From: Trinickia soli
GTDB taxonomy: Bacteria > Pseudomonadota > Gammaproteobacteria > Burkholderiales > Burkholderiaceae
Length of the DNA: 64,000 bases
Assembly: GCF_002879855.1 (NCBI RefSeq)
Contig: NZ_PNYB01000009.1
Span: 62,001 to 126,000, forward strand
Direction: 5' to 3'
Below the pieces are notes generated by a model. The model was not told the origin of the DNA and made no database searches. It saw only the letters and a program-made list of their open reading frames with translations. Below are positions 44,835 to 54,673 of this stretch, one piece after another (within the stretch, counting starts at the first letter, position 1; the number at the start of each line of letters is the position of its first letter). Position numbers and translations under genes: made by a program.

Positions 44835-46202
44835 ATGACCGGTCAATACGCATTACCCGCAGCACAACGCCGGCGCCTCGCCGTCCGCGCTTTCCATCTC
44901 GCGCTGTATGTGGGCGCCGCGGTTTCGTGGCAGGGCGCCTGCGCCCAAGACGCGACGCCGGCCACGCCCGCGCCCCAGGTTGCGCCGGCCCAGTCGCCGC
45001 AGGCGGCGTCGCCGGGCGGCACGTTCGAAGAAGAGATCATTCCTCAACGCTACGCTGACAACGCGGACGTGAATGCGTTCATCGACGACATGGTGGCACG
45101 CTACGACTTCGACGCCACAGCGTTGCACGCGCTGTTCGCCGGCGTCAGCTACTCGGCTACCGCGGTCAAGCTCGTCACGCCGGCGGCCACGCCGTTCCCG
45201 AAAAACTGGCGAACCTATCGCGCGCGCTTCACCGACCCGGTGCGCATCAACGCCGGCGTCAGGTTCTGGCGCGAAAATCGTGCGACGCTGCAGCGCGCCT
45301 ACCAGCAGTTCGGCGTGCCGCCCGAGATCATCGTCGGCATCATCGGCGTGGAGACGATGTACGGGCGCTACATGGGCAACTTCCGCGTGCTCGACGCGTT
45401 GACCACCCTCGCATTCGACTATCCGAACACGCCGAATCGCGCCGATCGCGAAATGACGTTCCGTAAGAATCTCGAGGACTATCTCGTCTGGACGCGCGAT
45501 GCGCAGCTCGATCCCAGCACGGTGTTGGGCTCATATACCGGGGCTATCGGCATTCCGCAATTCCTGCCGAGCAGCATCGTCAAATACGCGGTCGACTACG
45601 AAGGCAACAAGCACATCGATCTGCGCGCGAGTCCGGCCGACGCCATCGCCAGCGTGGCCAATTATCTGAAGGAAAACGGCTGGGAGAACGGTCGTCCCGT
45701 CGTCTGGCATATTGCTCAGGACACGGGCAGCCTCGGCGTCGCGCAAGCTGCCGCCGACGGGATGCCGGAACCGCACTGGCCGCTCGCCCAGCTGCTGCGC
45801 GCGGGCATGATGCTGGATCAGCCCGGGATCGACATGACAGCCGAGGCAGGGACCCCCGTCACCGTCATCGATCTGCCCACGCCTGCGCAGCCGACCCAGT
45901 ACATGCTGGGGCTGCAAAACTTCTACGTGCTCACGCGCTACAACCGCAGCTTCTTCTATGCGCTCGCGGTGTATGAGCTGGGCCAACGCGTCAAGGCGCG
46001 CGTGGACGAAGAGACGGCGAGCGCCGCGCCAACGTCAACGCAGACGCCAATCGCAGCGCCGGCGCCCATGCAGGCGGTGGTGCCGAACCAGCCGACGCCC
46101 GCTGCCGCGGCGCCCGCGGCCCCGCATCCCGCACAAACATTGCAGTCGCCATCCCAACCGCCGCAGCCGCAGCCTCAACAACCGCCGCAACAACCGCAAT
46201 AG
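44835..46202 (+). CDS. mltB: Lytic murein transglycosylase B
   Basis: A 455-residue exported lytic transglycosylase that cuts the glycan chains of peptidoglycan to 1,6-anhydro ends. A signal sequence covers residues 12-37. The SLT_2 domain (about 75-375) carries the catalytic Glu173 in GIIGVETMYGRYMG and the later GAIGIPQFLPSSIVKYAVDY. The C-terminal 70 residues are Pro/Gln/Ala-rich (QPPQPQPQQPPQQPQ) and likely disordered. The gene has no lipobox, so it is a soluble periplasmic form. A 12-bp hairpin ends the unit. Confidence 0.92.
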   Translation: MTGQYALPAAQRRRLAVRAFHLALYVGAAVSWQGACAQDATPATPAPQVAPAQSPQAASPGGTFEEEIIPQRYADNADVNAFIDDMVARYDFDATALHALFAGVSYSATAVKLVTPAATPFPKNWRTYRARFTDPVRINAGVRFWRENRATLQRAYQQFGVPPEIIVGIIGVETMYGRYMGNFRVLDALTTLAFDYPNTPNRADREMTFRKNLEDYLVWTRDAQLDPSTVLGSYTGAIGIPQFLPSSIVKYAVDYEGNKHIDLRASPADAIASVANYLKENGWENGRPVVWHIAQDTGSLGVAQAAADGMPEPHWPLAQLLRAGMMLDQPGIDMTAEAGTPVTVIDLPTPAQPTQYMLGLQNFYVLTRYNRSFFYALAVYELGQRVKARVDEETASAAPTSTQTPIAAPAPMQAVVPNQPTPAAAAPAAPHPAQTLQSPSQPPQPQPQQPPQQPQ

Positions 46203-46231
46203 CGGACGGCCGCGATTCCGACATCGAGGCG

Positions 46232-46261
46232 ACGCACGGTAGCGCGTCCGCTACCGTGCGT
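46232..46261. terminator. Hairpin between convergent mltB and secreted-protein genes
   Basis: ACGCACGGTAGC (46232-46243) pairs perfectly with GCTACCGTGCGT (46250-46261) around a 6-nt loop. It is 30 bp after mltB and 13 bp after the stop of the convergent gene. There is no T-run; a bidirectional terminator is likely by place and stability. Confidence 0.6.
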
Positions 46262-46273
46262 CGGCGGTGCGCC

Positions 46274-47314
46274 TCAGAACGTCAAGCTTGCGCTGGTCGG
46301 CGTGACGGTGACGCCGTAGTTGCAGGTGGGCGCACCGCCTTGCAACAGTCCGCTCGCTGCCCAGCGCACCTTGCGCATGGGCTTCTTGTCGACATTGAGC
46401 AGCGAGACCTTCGTGAAGTCGACGAACCCGTTGCTCGAATACTGATCGCACGCGCCCACGCCGTAGACCTCGACCACGCCGGCGAACGCCCAATCGAACG
46501 TTTGCCCGTAGCTGCTTGCGCGCTTGAGTGTCGACGCGCGGCCGCGCGTCTTGTCAAACGTCACGATGTCCCATGTCGAGCAGACGTGGCCCGCGGGGCA
46601 GTCGCCGCTGATCGTGCCCACAATCAGATTGCCCGTCGCGGTGGGCTCGGGCACGCTGTGATCCGCATTGCCGCCTCGGCAGCAGTTCCAGCTCGCGATC
46701 GTCCAGCCGTGATCGTTGAAGGCGTTCCAACCGAGCACCGGCTGCAGGATCGTGACGATGTTTTCATAATCCTCGAGGCCGGGAAAGTAGTAGAGCACTT
46801 GGCCAATGTCCAACGTTGGCGCGGAAGGCACGAGCCAGTCCGCGCTGATACCACCGAACGGAGCTGCGTCGTGGTACCAGCTCGCTTCGAGCCAGCCGTC
46901 GGCTTCGGGCGGCACCGTCTTGCGGCCGTCCAACGGTGCCGCGATCGCTTGCGGCGGCATGCCCGGTTCGATGCGTCTGCCATTTTGCATATAGCGTGCG
47001 TAGGCGCATGTGCGTACTGGCGCGCTTGTGCCATCCGCATGCTTGATCCTTCCGTCGGCCAACAAGACATCGCTGCGCGCAATCGTGCGCACGCATGACG
47101 GGTGAAAGTATCCGAATGGCGTGACGACATAGCCCGGCGGCACGTCCGGGGGTGCGTGGCGCGCTAGCGTAGGCGCTGGCTCGGCGTCAACCTGCGCGGT
47201 CGATTCACCGGCCAGGCCGGTAAGCGGGACAGCACAGCAAAGAGAGAAGCAGAGAAGGAAAAAAGCGACCGCGCCGACTCGCGCGGCCGGCGTCTTGACG
47301 TGACGATGTCCCAT
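46274..47314 (-). CDS. Secreted protein of unknown function
   Basis: A 346-residue protein with a signal peptide (residues 1-36, hydrophobic VGAVAFFLLCFSLCCAVPL). The mature part opens with a Pro-rich linker and then HPSCVRTIARSDVLLADGRI. It has a Trp/Tyr/Gly-rich core (DGWLEASWYHDAAPFGGISA, DIGQVLYYFPGLEDYENIV, WNCCRGGNADHSVP) and several paired cysteines suggesting disulfides. It ends in a Thr/Ser strand. I do not recognise the family with confidence; beta-rich extracellular proteins of this appearance occur in soil bacteria and fungi. It stands alone, with no neighbour to suggest a role. Confidence 0.75.
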   Translation of the reverse strand: MGHRHVKTPAARVGAVAFFLLCFSLCCAVPLTGLAGESTAQVDAEPAPTLARHAPPDVPPGYVVTPFGYFHPSCVRTIARSDVLLADGRIKHADGTSAPVRTCAYARYMQNGRRIEPGMPPQAIAAPLDGRKTVPPEADGWLEASWYHDAAPFGGISADWLVPSAPTLDIGQVLYYFPGLEDYENIVTILQPVLGWNAFNDHGWTIASWNCCRGGNADHSVPEPTATGNLIVGTISGDCPAGHVCSTWDIVTFDKTRGRASTLKRASSYGQTFDWAFAGVVEVYGVGACDQYSSNGFVDFTKVSLLNVDKKPMRKVRWAASGLLQGGAPTCNYGVTVTPTSASLTF

Positions 47315-47583
47315 ATCAACTCCTGTCGGGCGGCCAAGCGCACCGCTCCCTTGCGAGGGGCGGCAGCCGACCGCGAAGCATGGGGATCATGCGTGCTTGC
47401 TCGAGCCGCACGCTGATCGACCGCGAAGCAGGCGATCGCGGAAATGCGACGCTACCGACGCGGGTTGACAGGACTATAGGACGCGCCCCTGGCGAGGCGT
47501 AGCTATACAGATGATCAGGTCGGGCGATGCACGTGGAACAGCGCGGCGAAGCAGAGCGCGCCGACCGACCCTTCAACGGGCGC

Positions 47584-48486
47584 TCAAGCGGGAAATACGC
47601 CCGTCGACAGGTAGCGATCGCCGCGATCGCAGACGATGAAGACGATCGTCGCATTCTCGACTTGCCGCGCGACACGCAAAGCCACTTCGCAGGCACCGCC
47701 AGACGAAATCCCGCAAAAGATCCCTTCTACGGCCGCCAGACGCCGCGCCATCGCCTCGGCAGCGCCCTGCGACACATTCTCGGTGCGATCGATGCGGGTA
47801 CGGTCGAAGATCTTCGGCATATACGCCTCGGGCCACTTCCGAATGCCGGGAATCCGCGATCCCTCCTCGGGCTGAGCGCCGATGATTTCGATCGAGGCAT
47901 TCTGTTCCTTGAGGTAGCGCGAAACGCCCATGATCGTGCCGGTCGTGCCCATCGACGAAACGAAGTGCGTCACGCGCCCTTCCGTTTCGCGCCAGATCTC
48001 GGGACCCGTCGTCTCATAGTGAGCGACCGGATTGTCCGGGTTCGCGAATTGGTCGAGGATGATGCCGCGCCCGTCGCGCTGCATTTGCTCGGCCAGATCG
48101 CGCGCGTATTCCATGCCGCCTTTCACGGGCGTCAGCACGATTTCGGCGCCATACGCGGCCATGCTTTGACGCCGCTCCACCGAAAGATCCTCCGGCATCA
48201 GCAAGACCATCTTATAGCCGCGAATCGCGGCCGCCATGGCAAGGGCAATCCCGGTATTGCCGCTCGTCGCTTCGATCAACGTGTCGCCGGGCTTGATGCG
48301 GCCGCGCTCCTCCGCTTTGCGGATCATCGACAAAGCAGGCCGATCTTTCACCGAGCCTGCGGGATTATTACCCTCGAGCTTGGCCAGGACGACGTTGTTG
48401 CGGCTGCGGACTTCGTCGTCGGGCAAGCGCACGAGTTGAACCAGCGGCGTGTTGCCGATCGTATCTTCGATAGTTTTGTAAGGCAT
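47584..48486 (-). CDS. cysM: Cysteine synthase B (O-acetylserine sulfhydrylase)
   Basis: A 300-residue PLP enzyme making cysteine from O-acetylserine and sulfide or thiosulfate. The PLP lysine is Lys47 in NPAGSVKDRPAL, the substrate loop TSGNTG is at 74-79, and SSMGTTGTIMGVSRYL is the phosphate-binding region. GAQPEEGSRIPGIRKWP is the CysM-type segment. The start at ATG 48486 gives MPYKTIEDTIGNTPLVQL; upstream frame extension is unlikely. A terminator at 48602-48625 isolates it from comEA. Confidence 0.95.
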   Translation of the reverse strand: MPYKTIEDTIGNTPLVQLVRLPDDEVRSRNNVVLAKLEGNNPAGSVKDRPALSMIRKAEERGRIKPGDTLIEATSGNTGIALAMAAAIRGYKMVLLMPEDLSVERRQSMAAYGAEIVLTPVKGGMEYARDLAEQMQRDGRGIILDQFANPDNPVAHYETTGPEIWRETEGRVTHFVSSMGTTGTIMGVSRYLKEQNASIEIIGAQPEEGSRIPGIRKWPEAYMPKIFDRTRIDRTENVSQGAAEAMARRLAAVEGIFCGISSGGACEVALRVARQVENATIVFIVCDRGDRYLSTGVFPA

Positions 48487-48601
48487 GGGCGTGGCGCGCG
48501 ACGCGCTGATCTCTGGCGATGGAATGGGTCGATTGTAAAGCACCACGCCCACCGTCGCCGCGTAGGGTCTTTCAGCCGCGGACGCGCGGCCCGCACGAAG
48601 C

Positions 48602-48625
48602 AAAAAACCCGCGAACGATCGCGGG
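48602..48625 (-). terminator. Intrinsic terminator downstream of the comEA-like gene
   Basis: On the minus strand CCCGCGA and TCGCGGG form a 7-bp stem with a 4-nt loop followed by TTTTTT (48607-48602). It lies 70 bp after the comEA-like stop and before cysM. Confidence 0.85.
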
Positions 48626-48692
48626 AAACCGTCTAGACAACGTGACGGCTGAAGGAGCCTCTCGAACGCGACGCCGCGCCGCACGCAGGCGT

Positions 48693-49076
48693 TCAGTGCT
48701 TGACCACGACGGAATCGGGAGTATGAAAAGGAGGACGGTCGCCGCCGTCGATGCGAACGCCCCCGGGCACGCGGCGACTCGATGCAAGCGACGTTGCCAG
48801 CGGCTCGCGCGCCGCGCCGATCGTGAGCCCTTCGGCGCGCAGGCGTTCGACCGCTTGACCGCCCAGACCCTTCACACGCCGGCCGAGATCGTCGGCGTCC
48901 CTGAACGGCCCGCCCGCACTGCGTTCTTCGACGATCGCCCGCGCCTTGGCGGGGCCGATTCCTTTGAGTGCGCGCAACGCCGCCTCGTCGGCGACGTTGG
49001 CATCGACAGCGTGAGCGAAAGCGCAGGTCAATGCAGCGACGAGCGCCGCCGCGAAAGAAAGAAAACGCTTGAGCAT
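48693..49076 (-). CDS. ComEA-like helix-hairpin-helix protein
   Basis: A 127-residue protein with signal peptide (residues 1-23) and one helix-hairpin-helix DNA-binding motif: NVADEAALRALKGIGPAKAR and VEERSAGGPFRDADDLGRRV. ComEA proteins bind incoming DNA in the periplasm during transformation. A disordered tail follows residue 95. GGGAGG is 5-8 nt upstream of ATG 49076. Longer start sites upstream lack a Shine-Dalgarno. Confidence 0.85.
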   Translation of the reverse strand: MLKRFLSFAAALVAALTCAFAHAVDANVADEAALRALKGIGPAKARAIVEERSAGGPFRDADDLGRRVKGLGGQAVERLRAEGLTIGAAREPLATSLASSRRVPGGVRIDGGDRPPFHTPDSVVVKH

Positions 49077-49147
49077 CGGGCCTCCCGGCAATCGGTGGCC
49101 GGCGAGCGCCGACCGTGAAGCCCAGTTTATGTGTTGCGCGGCGCGGC

Positions 49148-50140
49148 TTACACCTGGCCGGATAGCCAACGCACGTAGCGATCGACGCCTTCTTGCACGG
49201 TCAGGAACGGCGCATCATATCCGGCCGCGCGCAGCCGCGTGGGGTCGGCCTGCGTGAAGCACTGGTACTTGCCGCGCAGCGCATCGGGGAACGGCACGTA
49301 TTCGATGAGGCCGCGCTGCACCATCTCGGCCAGCGACAACGCCGGCTGGCTGTCGAGCGCGCGCAGCGTGTTCACGACCGACGTCGCAATATCGTTGAAC
49401 GGCTGTGCGCGACCCGTCCCAAGGTTGAAGATGCCCGACTTCTCCGGATGGTCGAAGAAGAACAGGTTCACTTTGGTGACGTCCTCGACCGAGATGAAAT
49501 CGCGCGTCTGCTCGCCGGCCGCATAGCCGTTGTATTCACCGAACAGCTTGACTTTGCCGTCGGCGCGGAACTGATTGAAATTGTGAAACGCGACCGATGC
49601 CATGCGTCCCTTATGCGTTTCGCGCGGCCCGTACACATTGAAATAACGAAAGCCCGCGATCTGACTTTTCGCGGTCGGCATCACGCGGCGAACGATCTGG
49701 TCGAACAGGAATTTCGAGTAGCCGTAGACGTTCAGCGGCGCTTCCACGGCCCGCTCTTCGACGAAGCGGGTCGAGCCGCCATAGATCGCGGCCGAGGATG
49801 CGTAGAGAAACTGCGCGCCTTGCGCGAGACACGCGTCGAGCACGGCGCGGCTATAGCGGAAGTTGTTGTCCATCATATAGCGGCCGTCGGTCTCCATCGT
49901 GTCGGAGCAGGCGCCTTCGTGAAACACGGCTCGGACCTGACCGAAGTCCCCGCGCGCGAAGCGCTCGACGAATTCGGTCTTGTCCAGGTAGTCGTCGATT
50001 TCGCAATCGACGAGATTCTTGAATTTGTCGGCGCGCGTCAGATTGTCGACAGCGATGATGCGCGTCTCGCCGCGCTCGTTGAGCGCCTTGACGATGTTTG
50101 CGCCGATGAAGCCCGCGGCGCCGGTGACGATGAGAGTCAT
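49148..50140 (-). CDS. hldD: ADP-L-glycero-D-manno-heptose 6-epimerase
   Basis: A 330-residue extended short-chain dehydrogenase that makes ADP-L-glycero-beta-D-manno-heptose for the LPS inner core. The NAD(P) motif [19 protein letters not shown] is at residues 6-24, the SSAAIYGG Ser region and catalytic YGYSKFLFD (Tyr/Lys) follow. It lies 75 bp downstream of hldA with a GC-rich hairpin between (arms 50187-50193 and 50203-50209). Confidence 0.96.
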   Translation of the reverse strand: MTLIVTGAAGFIGANIVKALNERGETRIIAVDNLTRADKFKNLVDCEIDDYLDKTEFVERFARGDFGQVRAVFHEGACSDTMETDGRYMMDNNFRYSRAVLDACLAQGAQFLYASSAAIYGGSTRFVEERAVEAPLNVYGYSKFLFDQIVRRVMPTAKSQIAGFRYFNVYGPRETHKGRMASVAFHNFNQFRADGKVKLFGEYNGYAAGEQTRDFISVEDVTKVNLFFFDHPEKSGIFNLGTGRAQPFNDIATSVVNTLRALDSQPALSLAEMVQRGLIEYVPFPDALRGKYQCFTQADPTRLRAAGYDAPFLTVQEGVDRYVRWLSGQV

Positions 50141-50215
50141 GATCGTAATAGCGGTAGTTCGATAACGATGAGAGGCGCTGATAGCAGGCGGCCGGGCACG
50201 GTGGCCGCCGCGCTT

Positions 50216-51247
50216 CTAACGAACGTCGGCCCCGAACAGCTCGTCGTAGTCGACGGTGGCTGTGCCGAGTTTGCCGACCACAATGCCTGCGGCCCGATTC
50301 GCAAGCGTTACGGCAGTGACGAGCGGCAGCTTCGCAGCAAGCATGACCGCCAACGTCGCGATCACGGTATCGCCCGCACCCGAGACGTCGAAGACCTCGC
50401 GCGCGACAGCCGGTGCAGTCAGCACGCTGCCTTCGGCCGTAAACAGCGTCATGCCTTCCTCCGAGCGCGTGAGCAACAGCGCTTCGATGTCGAGCGAAGC
50501 ACGCAGCGCGTCGACGCGCTCGCGCAGGTCTTCCTCCGATTTCCACTGCCCCACGACCTCCCGCAACTCCGCGCGGTTCGGCGTAATCAACGTGGCCCCG
50601 CGGTAGCGCTCCCAGTCGTCGCCCTTCGGATCGACCAGCACAGGTTTGCCGGCAGCGCGCGCCTTCGCGATCATCTGCGTGACATGCGTCAAGCCGCCCT
50701 TCGCGTAATCGGACAGCAGCACGACATCGTGCGAAGCGAGCAGTGCGTCAAAGCGCACGAGGCCCGCCAGCAACGCTTCGTGCGCCGGCGTTTTTTCGAA
50801 GTCGACGCGCAGCAACTGCTGCTGGCGCGAGAGCACGCGCAGCTTGATCGTCGTCGGCAAGTCGGGATCGCGCTCGAGATGCGTCGCAACGCCGCTATCC
50901 TTGAGCAATTCGACAATGCGCTCGCCGGGCTCGTCATGGCCGACGACGCAGAGCAGACCCGCCCGCGCGCCGAGCGCCGCCACGTTGCGCGCGACGTTCG
51001 CGGCGCCGCCCAGCCGGTCCTCCTGACGCTGCACATGCACGACCGGCACAGGCGCTTCGGGGGAAATGCGGTTGACGTCGCCGAACCAATAGCGATCGAG
51101 CATGACGTCGCCGACGATCAGGACACGGGCCTCGCCGAGCCGCTCGCGCGACACGCGGGCGGCGCCGGCCAGGCTCGTCGCCGCTCGGCTCGACGGCTCG
51201 GGCGTCGCGTCAGGCGCGCGCATCGGGTGCGGTTTCGAGTTGGACAT
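50216..51247 (-). CDS. hldA: D-glycero-beta-D-manno-heptose-7-phosphate kinase
   Basis: A 343-residue PfkB/ribokinase-family kinase that makes heptose 1,7-bisphosphate for LPS core synthesis. Motifs [36 protein letters not shown] and the C-terminal [17 protein letters not shown] with the catalytic Asp are present. It corresponds to the first domain of HldE (RfaE); the adenylyltransferase is not fused. The chosen start overlaps ugd by 38 bp; ATG at 51223 would still overlap by 14. The first 40 residues are not conserved. Confidence 0.93.
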   Translation of the reverse strand: MSNSKPHPMRAPDATPEPSSRAATSLAGAARVSRERLGEARVLIVGDVMLDRYWFGDVNRISPEAPVPVVHVQRQEDRLGGAANVARNVAALGARAGLLCVVGHDEPGERIVELLKDSGVATHLERDPDLPTTIKLRVLSRQQQLLRVDFEKTPAHEALLAGLVRFDALLASHDVVLLSDYAKGGLTHVTQMIAKARAAGKPVLVDPKGDDWERYRGATLITPNRAELREVVGQWKSEEDLRERVDALRASLDIEALLLTRSEEGMTLFTAEGSVLTAPAVAREVFDVSGAGDTVIATLAVMLAAKLPLVTAVTLANRAAGIVVGKLGTATVDYDELFGADVR

Positions 51248-52616
51248 AGGGGCGTCCGATTGCGTAGTAGTCGATGCCAAGTTCGGCCATCGCCAGCGGT
51301 TCGTAAAGGTTGCGGCCGTCGAAGATGACAGGCGCCTTCAGCACCGATTTCAAGTGGGTGAAATCGGGGCTCTTGAATTCCTTCCATTCGGTCACGATGA
51401 CGAGCGCATCGGCGCCCGCAAGCGTTTCGTCCTGCGACGTCGCAAACGTCAGGCGAGAGAGCGCGTCAGGCGCGTCGGCCAAATCGAGCGGGAAAACGCG
51501 CCGCGCTTCGTCGAGCGCCACGGGATCGTACGCGCGTACCTGAGCGCCGCGCGCGAGCAGCGCCGCGATCAGGCGCCGGCTCGGCGCCTCGCGCATGTCG
51601 TCGGTGTTCGGTTTGAATGCGAGCCCCCACACCGCGAACGTGCGCCCCGTCAGATCCTCGCCGAGACGCTGCACGATCTTTTCGACCAGCACCTGCTTCT
51701 GGTCGTGATTGACCTCTTCGACCGCTTCGAGAATGCGCAGACGCTGCCCATTCTCGGCGGCCGTACGGACGAGCGCCTGCACATCCTTCGGAAAGCACGA
51801 GCCGCCATAGCCCACTCCCGCGTACAGGAAGTGGTAGCCGATACGCGGATCCGAACCGATGCCGCGCCGCACCGCCTCGATGTCGGCGCCGACGCGATCG
51901 GCCAGATTCGACATTTCGTTCATGAACGAAATACGCGTCGCGAGCATCGCGTTGGCCGCGTATTTCGTGAACTCGGCCGAGCGCACATCCATGTAGAGCG
52001 TGCGCTCATGGTTGCGGTTGAAGGGAGCGTACAGCCGCTTCATCTTTTCGCGCGCGCGCAGGCCCGCTTCGTCGTCGTCGATACCGATGACAATGCGGTC
52101 GGGCCGCATGAAATCGTCGACGGCGGCGCCTTCCTTCAAAAACTCGGGATTCGAAACGACCGAGAACCGATGCGCTGCGCTATCGCCCAGGCCGCGCGCT
52201 TCGAGTTCGGCCGCGATCACGGCGCGTACGCGTTCGGCCGTTCCGACCGGCACCGTCGATTTGTCGACGACAACTTTGAAGCCGTTCGAGTAGCGCCCGA
52301 TATTGCGTGCCGCTTCGAGCACGTATTGCAGATCGGCCGAGCCGTCTTCGTCGGGTGGCGTGCCGACGGCGATGAATTGCACGTCCCCATGTTCCACGCT
52401 CGCCTTCACATCGGTGGAGAACGTAATGCGGCCATGCGCTCGCGTGCGCGCGATGATCTCCTGCAACCCCGGCTCGTGGATCGGCACGCCACCACTGTTG
52501 AGGATATCGATCTTGCGCGGATCGACATCGAGGCAAAACACGTCGTTGCCGATTTCGGCCAGGCAGGCGCCCGTGACGAGACCGACGTAGCCGGTCCCGA
52601 TGATGGTGATTTTCAT
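51210..52616 (-). CDS. ugd: UDP-glucose 6-dehydrogenase
   Basis: A 468-residue NAD-dependent enzyme making UDP-glucuronate, used for polymyxin-resistance lipid A sugars and capsule. The N-terminal [20 protein letters not shown] binds NAD. The catalytic Cys is in [17 protein letters not shown], and [15 protein letters not shown] is the UDP-sugar region. ATG at 52616 is used; the frame extends 13 codons upstream without support. It lies between lapB and hldA, the common Burkholderia arrangement. Confidence 0.95.
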   Translation of the reverse strand: MKITIIGTGYVGLVTGACLAEIGNDVFCLDVDPRKIDILNSGGVPIHEPGLQEIIARTRAHGRITFSTDVKASVEHGDVQFIAVGTPPDEDGSADLQYVLEAARNIGRYSNGFKVVVDKSTVPVGTAERVRAVIAAELEARGLGDSAAHRFSVVSNPEFLKEGAAVDDFMRPDRIVIGIDDDEAGLRAREKMKRLYAPFNRNHERTLYMDVRSAEFTKYAANAMLATRISFMNEMSNLADRVGADIEAVRRGIGSDPRIGYHFLYAGVGYGGSCFPKDVQALVRTAAENGQRLRILEAVEEVNHDQKQVLVEKIVQRLGEDLTGRTFAVWGLAFKPNTDDMREAPSRRLIAALLARGAQVRAYDPVALDEARRVFPLDLADAPDALSRLTFATSQDETLAGADALVIVTEWKEFKSPDFTHLKSVLKAPVIFDGRNLYEPLAMAELGIDYYAIGRPYVQLETAPDARA

Positions 52617-52638
52617 AGGCGTTCCGATAATGAATGCA

Positions 52639-53814
52639 TCAGGCTTGCGACGCAATGGGCTCTATACGGCGCGGCGCATAGGTTTCCCAGCCGCTGCAGC
52701 CGGGACACTGCCAATAGAAGAGACGCGCCCGGAAACCGCAATTCTGGCATGTATAGCGTGGCAGATTTTTGGTGCGCTGCTTGATCAGCGTCCGCATCAA
52801 CTCCAATTCTCCGCGCCGCGGCTCGTCGGCCGATTCGATTTGCGCGTCGAGCAGACGCGTCATGCCGGCGAGGTTCGGCGCAGCTTGCATCTGCGCGCGC
52901 GCCAGCGCATGAGCCGCCTCGGCGCCGCATAGTTGCGCGACATGCGGATAAGCGACATCGAGCAGATCGCTCGAGCCGTACTGTTCGACATAGCCTCTGA
53001 GCAGCGCCGCGCCCTCCTGCGGACGCGAAAGCGCCGCGTAGGCTTTCATCAGTTTTTCGGCGACAAGCGGCAAATAGGAAGGGTTTTGCGTTTCGACGCG
53101 ACGCCATGCATCGATCGCCGCGCCATGGTCGCCACGTGTCTGCGCGACATCCCCGCGCAGAATCGTCGCGCGCACATTGCCCGGATTGGCTTGCAGCGCA
53201 AGGTCCAATTGTATTGCCGCCTCTGCTGCGTCCTGGCGCTGCAACGCCTCTTGCGCAAGCTCGCAATAAAACTGCGAGATCTCTTTGCCGAGGGGATCGG
53301 CACCCATCGTTTCGAGCCGGTGCGCCGCGTCGATCGCTTTGACCCAGTCTTTCTCGATTTCGTAGATCGTCAGCAGCGCACGCTGGGCGTCGCGTGCATA
53401 TTCCCCGGCGTCGAGCCGGCGCAGCGCTTCTTCCGCACGATCGAGCAGACCCGCCTTCAGGAAGTCCTGGCCCAGTTCGAACAGCGCATGATCACGCTCG
53501 TTCACGGGCAAATCGGCGCGGCTCAGCAGGTTCTGGTGAATCCGGATCGCGCGGTCGGTTTCGCCGCGCCGACGAAACAGGTTACCGAGCGCGAAATGAA
53601 GCTCGATTGTCTCCGGATCGAGCTTGACGACTTCGATGAACGCATCGATGGCCTGATCCGGCTGCTCGTTCAGCAGAAAATTCAAGCCGCGGAAATAAGA
53701 CCGCGGCAAATTCGCGCTTTCGGACAACAGTGCCTTCAAGTCGTAGCGCGACGCCATCCATCCGAACGCAAAAGCGACGGGAACGGCGAGCAGCCACCAA
53801 AAATCGAGATCCAT
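52639..53814 (-). CDS. lapB: Lipopolysaccharide assembly protein B
   Basis: A 391-residue membrane-anchored TPR protein. The N-terminal helix (residues 5-20, [18 protein letters not shown]) anchors it to the inner membrane. Tandem TPR units span about 35-340 ([20 protein letters not shown]). The C-terminal rubredoxin-like knuckle has CQNC and CPGC, two CxxC pairs binding a metal. LapB controls LpxC turnover and so lipid A amount. Starts at ATG 53814, 50 bp after lapA. Confidence 0.93.
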   Translation of the reverse strand: MDLDFWWLLAVPVAFAFGWMASRYDLKALLSESANLPRSYFRGLNFLLNEQPDQAIDAFIEVVKLDPETIELHFALGNLFRRRGETDRAIRIHQNLLSRADLPVNERDHALFELGQDFLKAGLLDRAEEALRRLDAGEYARDAQRALLTIYEIEKDWVKAIDAAHRLETMGADPLGKEISQFYCELAQEALQRQDAAEAAIQLDLALQANPGNVRATILRGDVAQTRGDHGAAIDAWRRVETQNPSYLPLVAEKLMKAYAALSRPQEGAALLRGYVEQYGSSDLLDVAYPHVAQLCGAEAAHALARAQMQAAPNLAGMTRLLDAQIESADEPRRGELELMRTLIKQRTKNLPRYTCQNCGFRARLFYWQCPGCSGWETYAPRRIEPIASQA

Positions 53815-53864
53815 GCGAAGGGTCGGAAAGGCGTGAGTAAAAGGAGCGCGAGGCGGCCCCGTCC

Positions 53865-54158
53865 TTAGATGACGGGCGGCATCGGCGGCTCGACGACGAC
53901 AGCCGGCGTCTGCTCGCGTGCGATACGCAGGTCGCGCCGCAAGCGGCCATTTTCGAGCTTCAGACGCACGACTGCGGGCAGCGCCGAGACCAGCCCGGCA
54001 AGCAGGCCGACAGCAAAAAATCCGAGACCGATCAGGATCAGCGGCGCTTGCCATGCGTATCCGGCGAAGGTGATCGTGGTGCTCTGCGTATTGCCTAGCG
54101 CGAGAACGAGCAGCACGACGAACACAAGCACACGGACCAACCAGACGATAAATTTCAT
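53865..54158 (-). CDS. lapA: Lipopolysaccharide assembly protein A domain-containing protein
   Basis: A 97-residue protein with two transmembrane helices (residues 4-22 and 38-62) separated by NTQSTTITFAGYAWQAPL, the DUF1049/LapA signature. The cytoplasmic tail (KLENGRLRRDLRIAREQTPA) is coiled-coil-like. It acts with LapB in LPS assembly. A 515-bp gap with tandem repeats separates it from ihfB upstream. Confidence 0.93.
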   Translation of the reverse strand: MKFIVWLVRVLVFVVLLVLALGNTQSTTITFAGYAWQAPLILIGLGFFAVGLLAGLVSALPAVVRLKLENGRLRRDLRIAREQTPAVVVEPPMPPVI

Positions 54159-54250
54159 GAACGCTCTCTCGACGTCGAATGCGGTTGTTCTTGTGGCGCC
54201 CGGTGCGCAGGCGGCTCATGCGACGCGGCTCAGTGCCCGGCAATGATGTC

Positions 54251-54355
54251 CGACGCAACGGCGCCCGACGCAACGGCGCCCGACGCAACGGCGCCCGACG
54301 CAACGGCGCCCGACGCAGCGGCGCCCGACGCAACGGCGCCCGACGCGCCGGCACC
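54251..54355. repeat. Tandem repeat, 7 x 15 bp
   Basis: Seven head-to-tail copies of CGACGCAACGGCGCC. Copies 1-4 and 6 are identical; copy 5 has one change and copy 7 three. The unit length keeps frame and would encode ATAPD repeats on the plus strand. Confidence 0.95.
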
Positions 54356-54546
54356 CGCACAAAAGTGCCCGTATTGTAATGGAAAGGATGTCGGGCCGGC
54401 CGCCCTGGCTGGCCCGCGAAGCCGAACCCAGACCGTCGCGCTGTCCGGCGAGAGCAGGACGAGCGCGTTCCGTGCCCGCCACACCCTCATCGACGCGCGT
54501 CCCGAGGCAGTAGTCGGCCACTGGAGCATCGAACCCGATGAACCAA

Positions 54547-54572
54547 TAAAAAAGCGCCCGAAGGCGCCTTTT
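54547..54572 (-). terminator. Intrinsic terminator of ihfB
   Basis: On the minus strand AAAAGGCGCC-TTC-GGGCGCTTTTTT forms a stem with one bulged G, ending in a run of six or more T. It lies 100 bp after the ihfB stop and could also act on plus-strand transcripts because of TTTT on that side. Confidence 0.75.
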
Positions 54573-54673
54573 CGAAACGTTTGCCGGTTTTCACTGTGGG
54601 CCGTGGCGTCGACGATGCGACGGCAGCGTCACTCTTCGCACAGCACATCGCGCCCGCTCGGGGCGCGCCGCGC

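Larger units (their letters stand above)
54159..54673. other. Gene-free stretch between ihfB and lapA
   Basis: 515 bp in a place where these genes are usually close. It holds a 15-bp tandem repeat (54251-54355) and the ihfB terminator (54547-54572). A plus-strand frame 54243-54677 would encode (ATAPD) repeats, then KCPYCNGKDVGPAALAG, but it runs through the terminator and into ihfB and has no clear Shine-Dalgarno, so I do not call it a gene. The promoter of lapA-lapB should be here. Confidence 0.5.

Noticed and set aside
49193-51328. 711-codon plus-strand frame opposite hldD/hldA
   Set aside because: Antisense shadow of two well-supported genes, Arg/Val-rich, no motifs.
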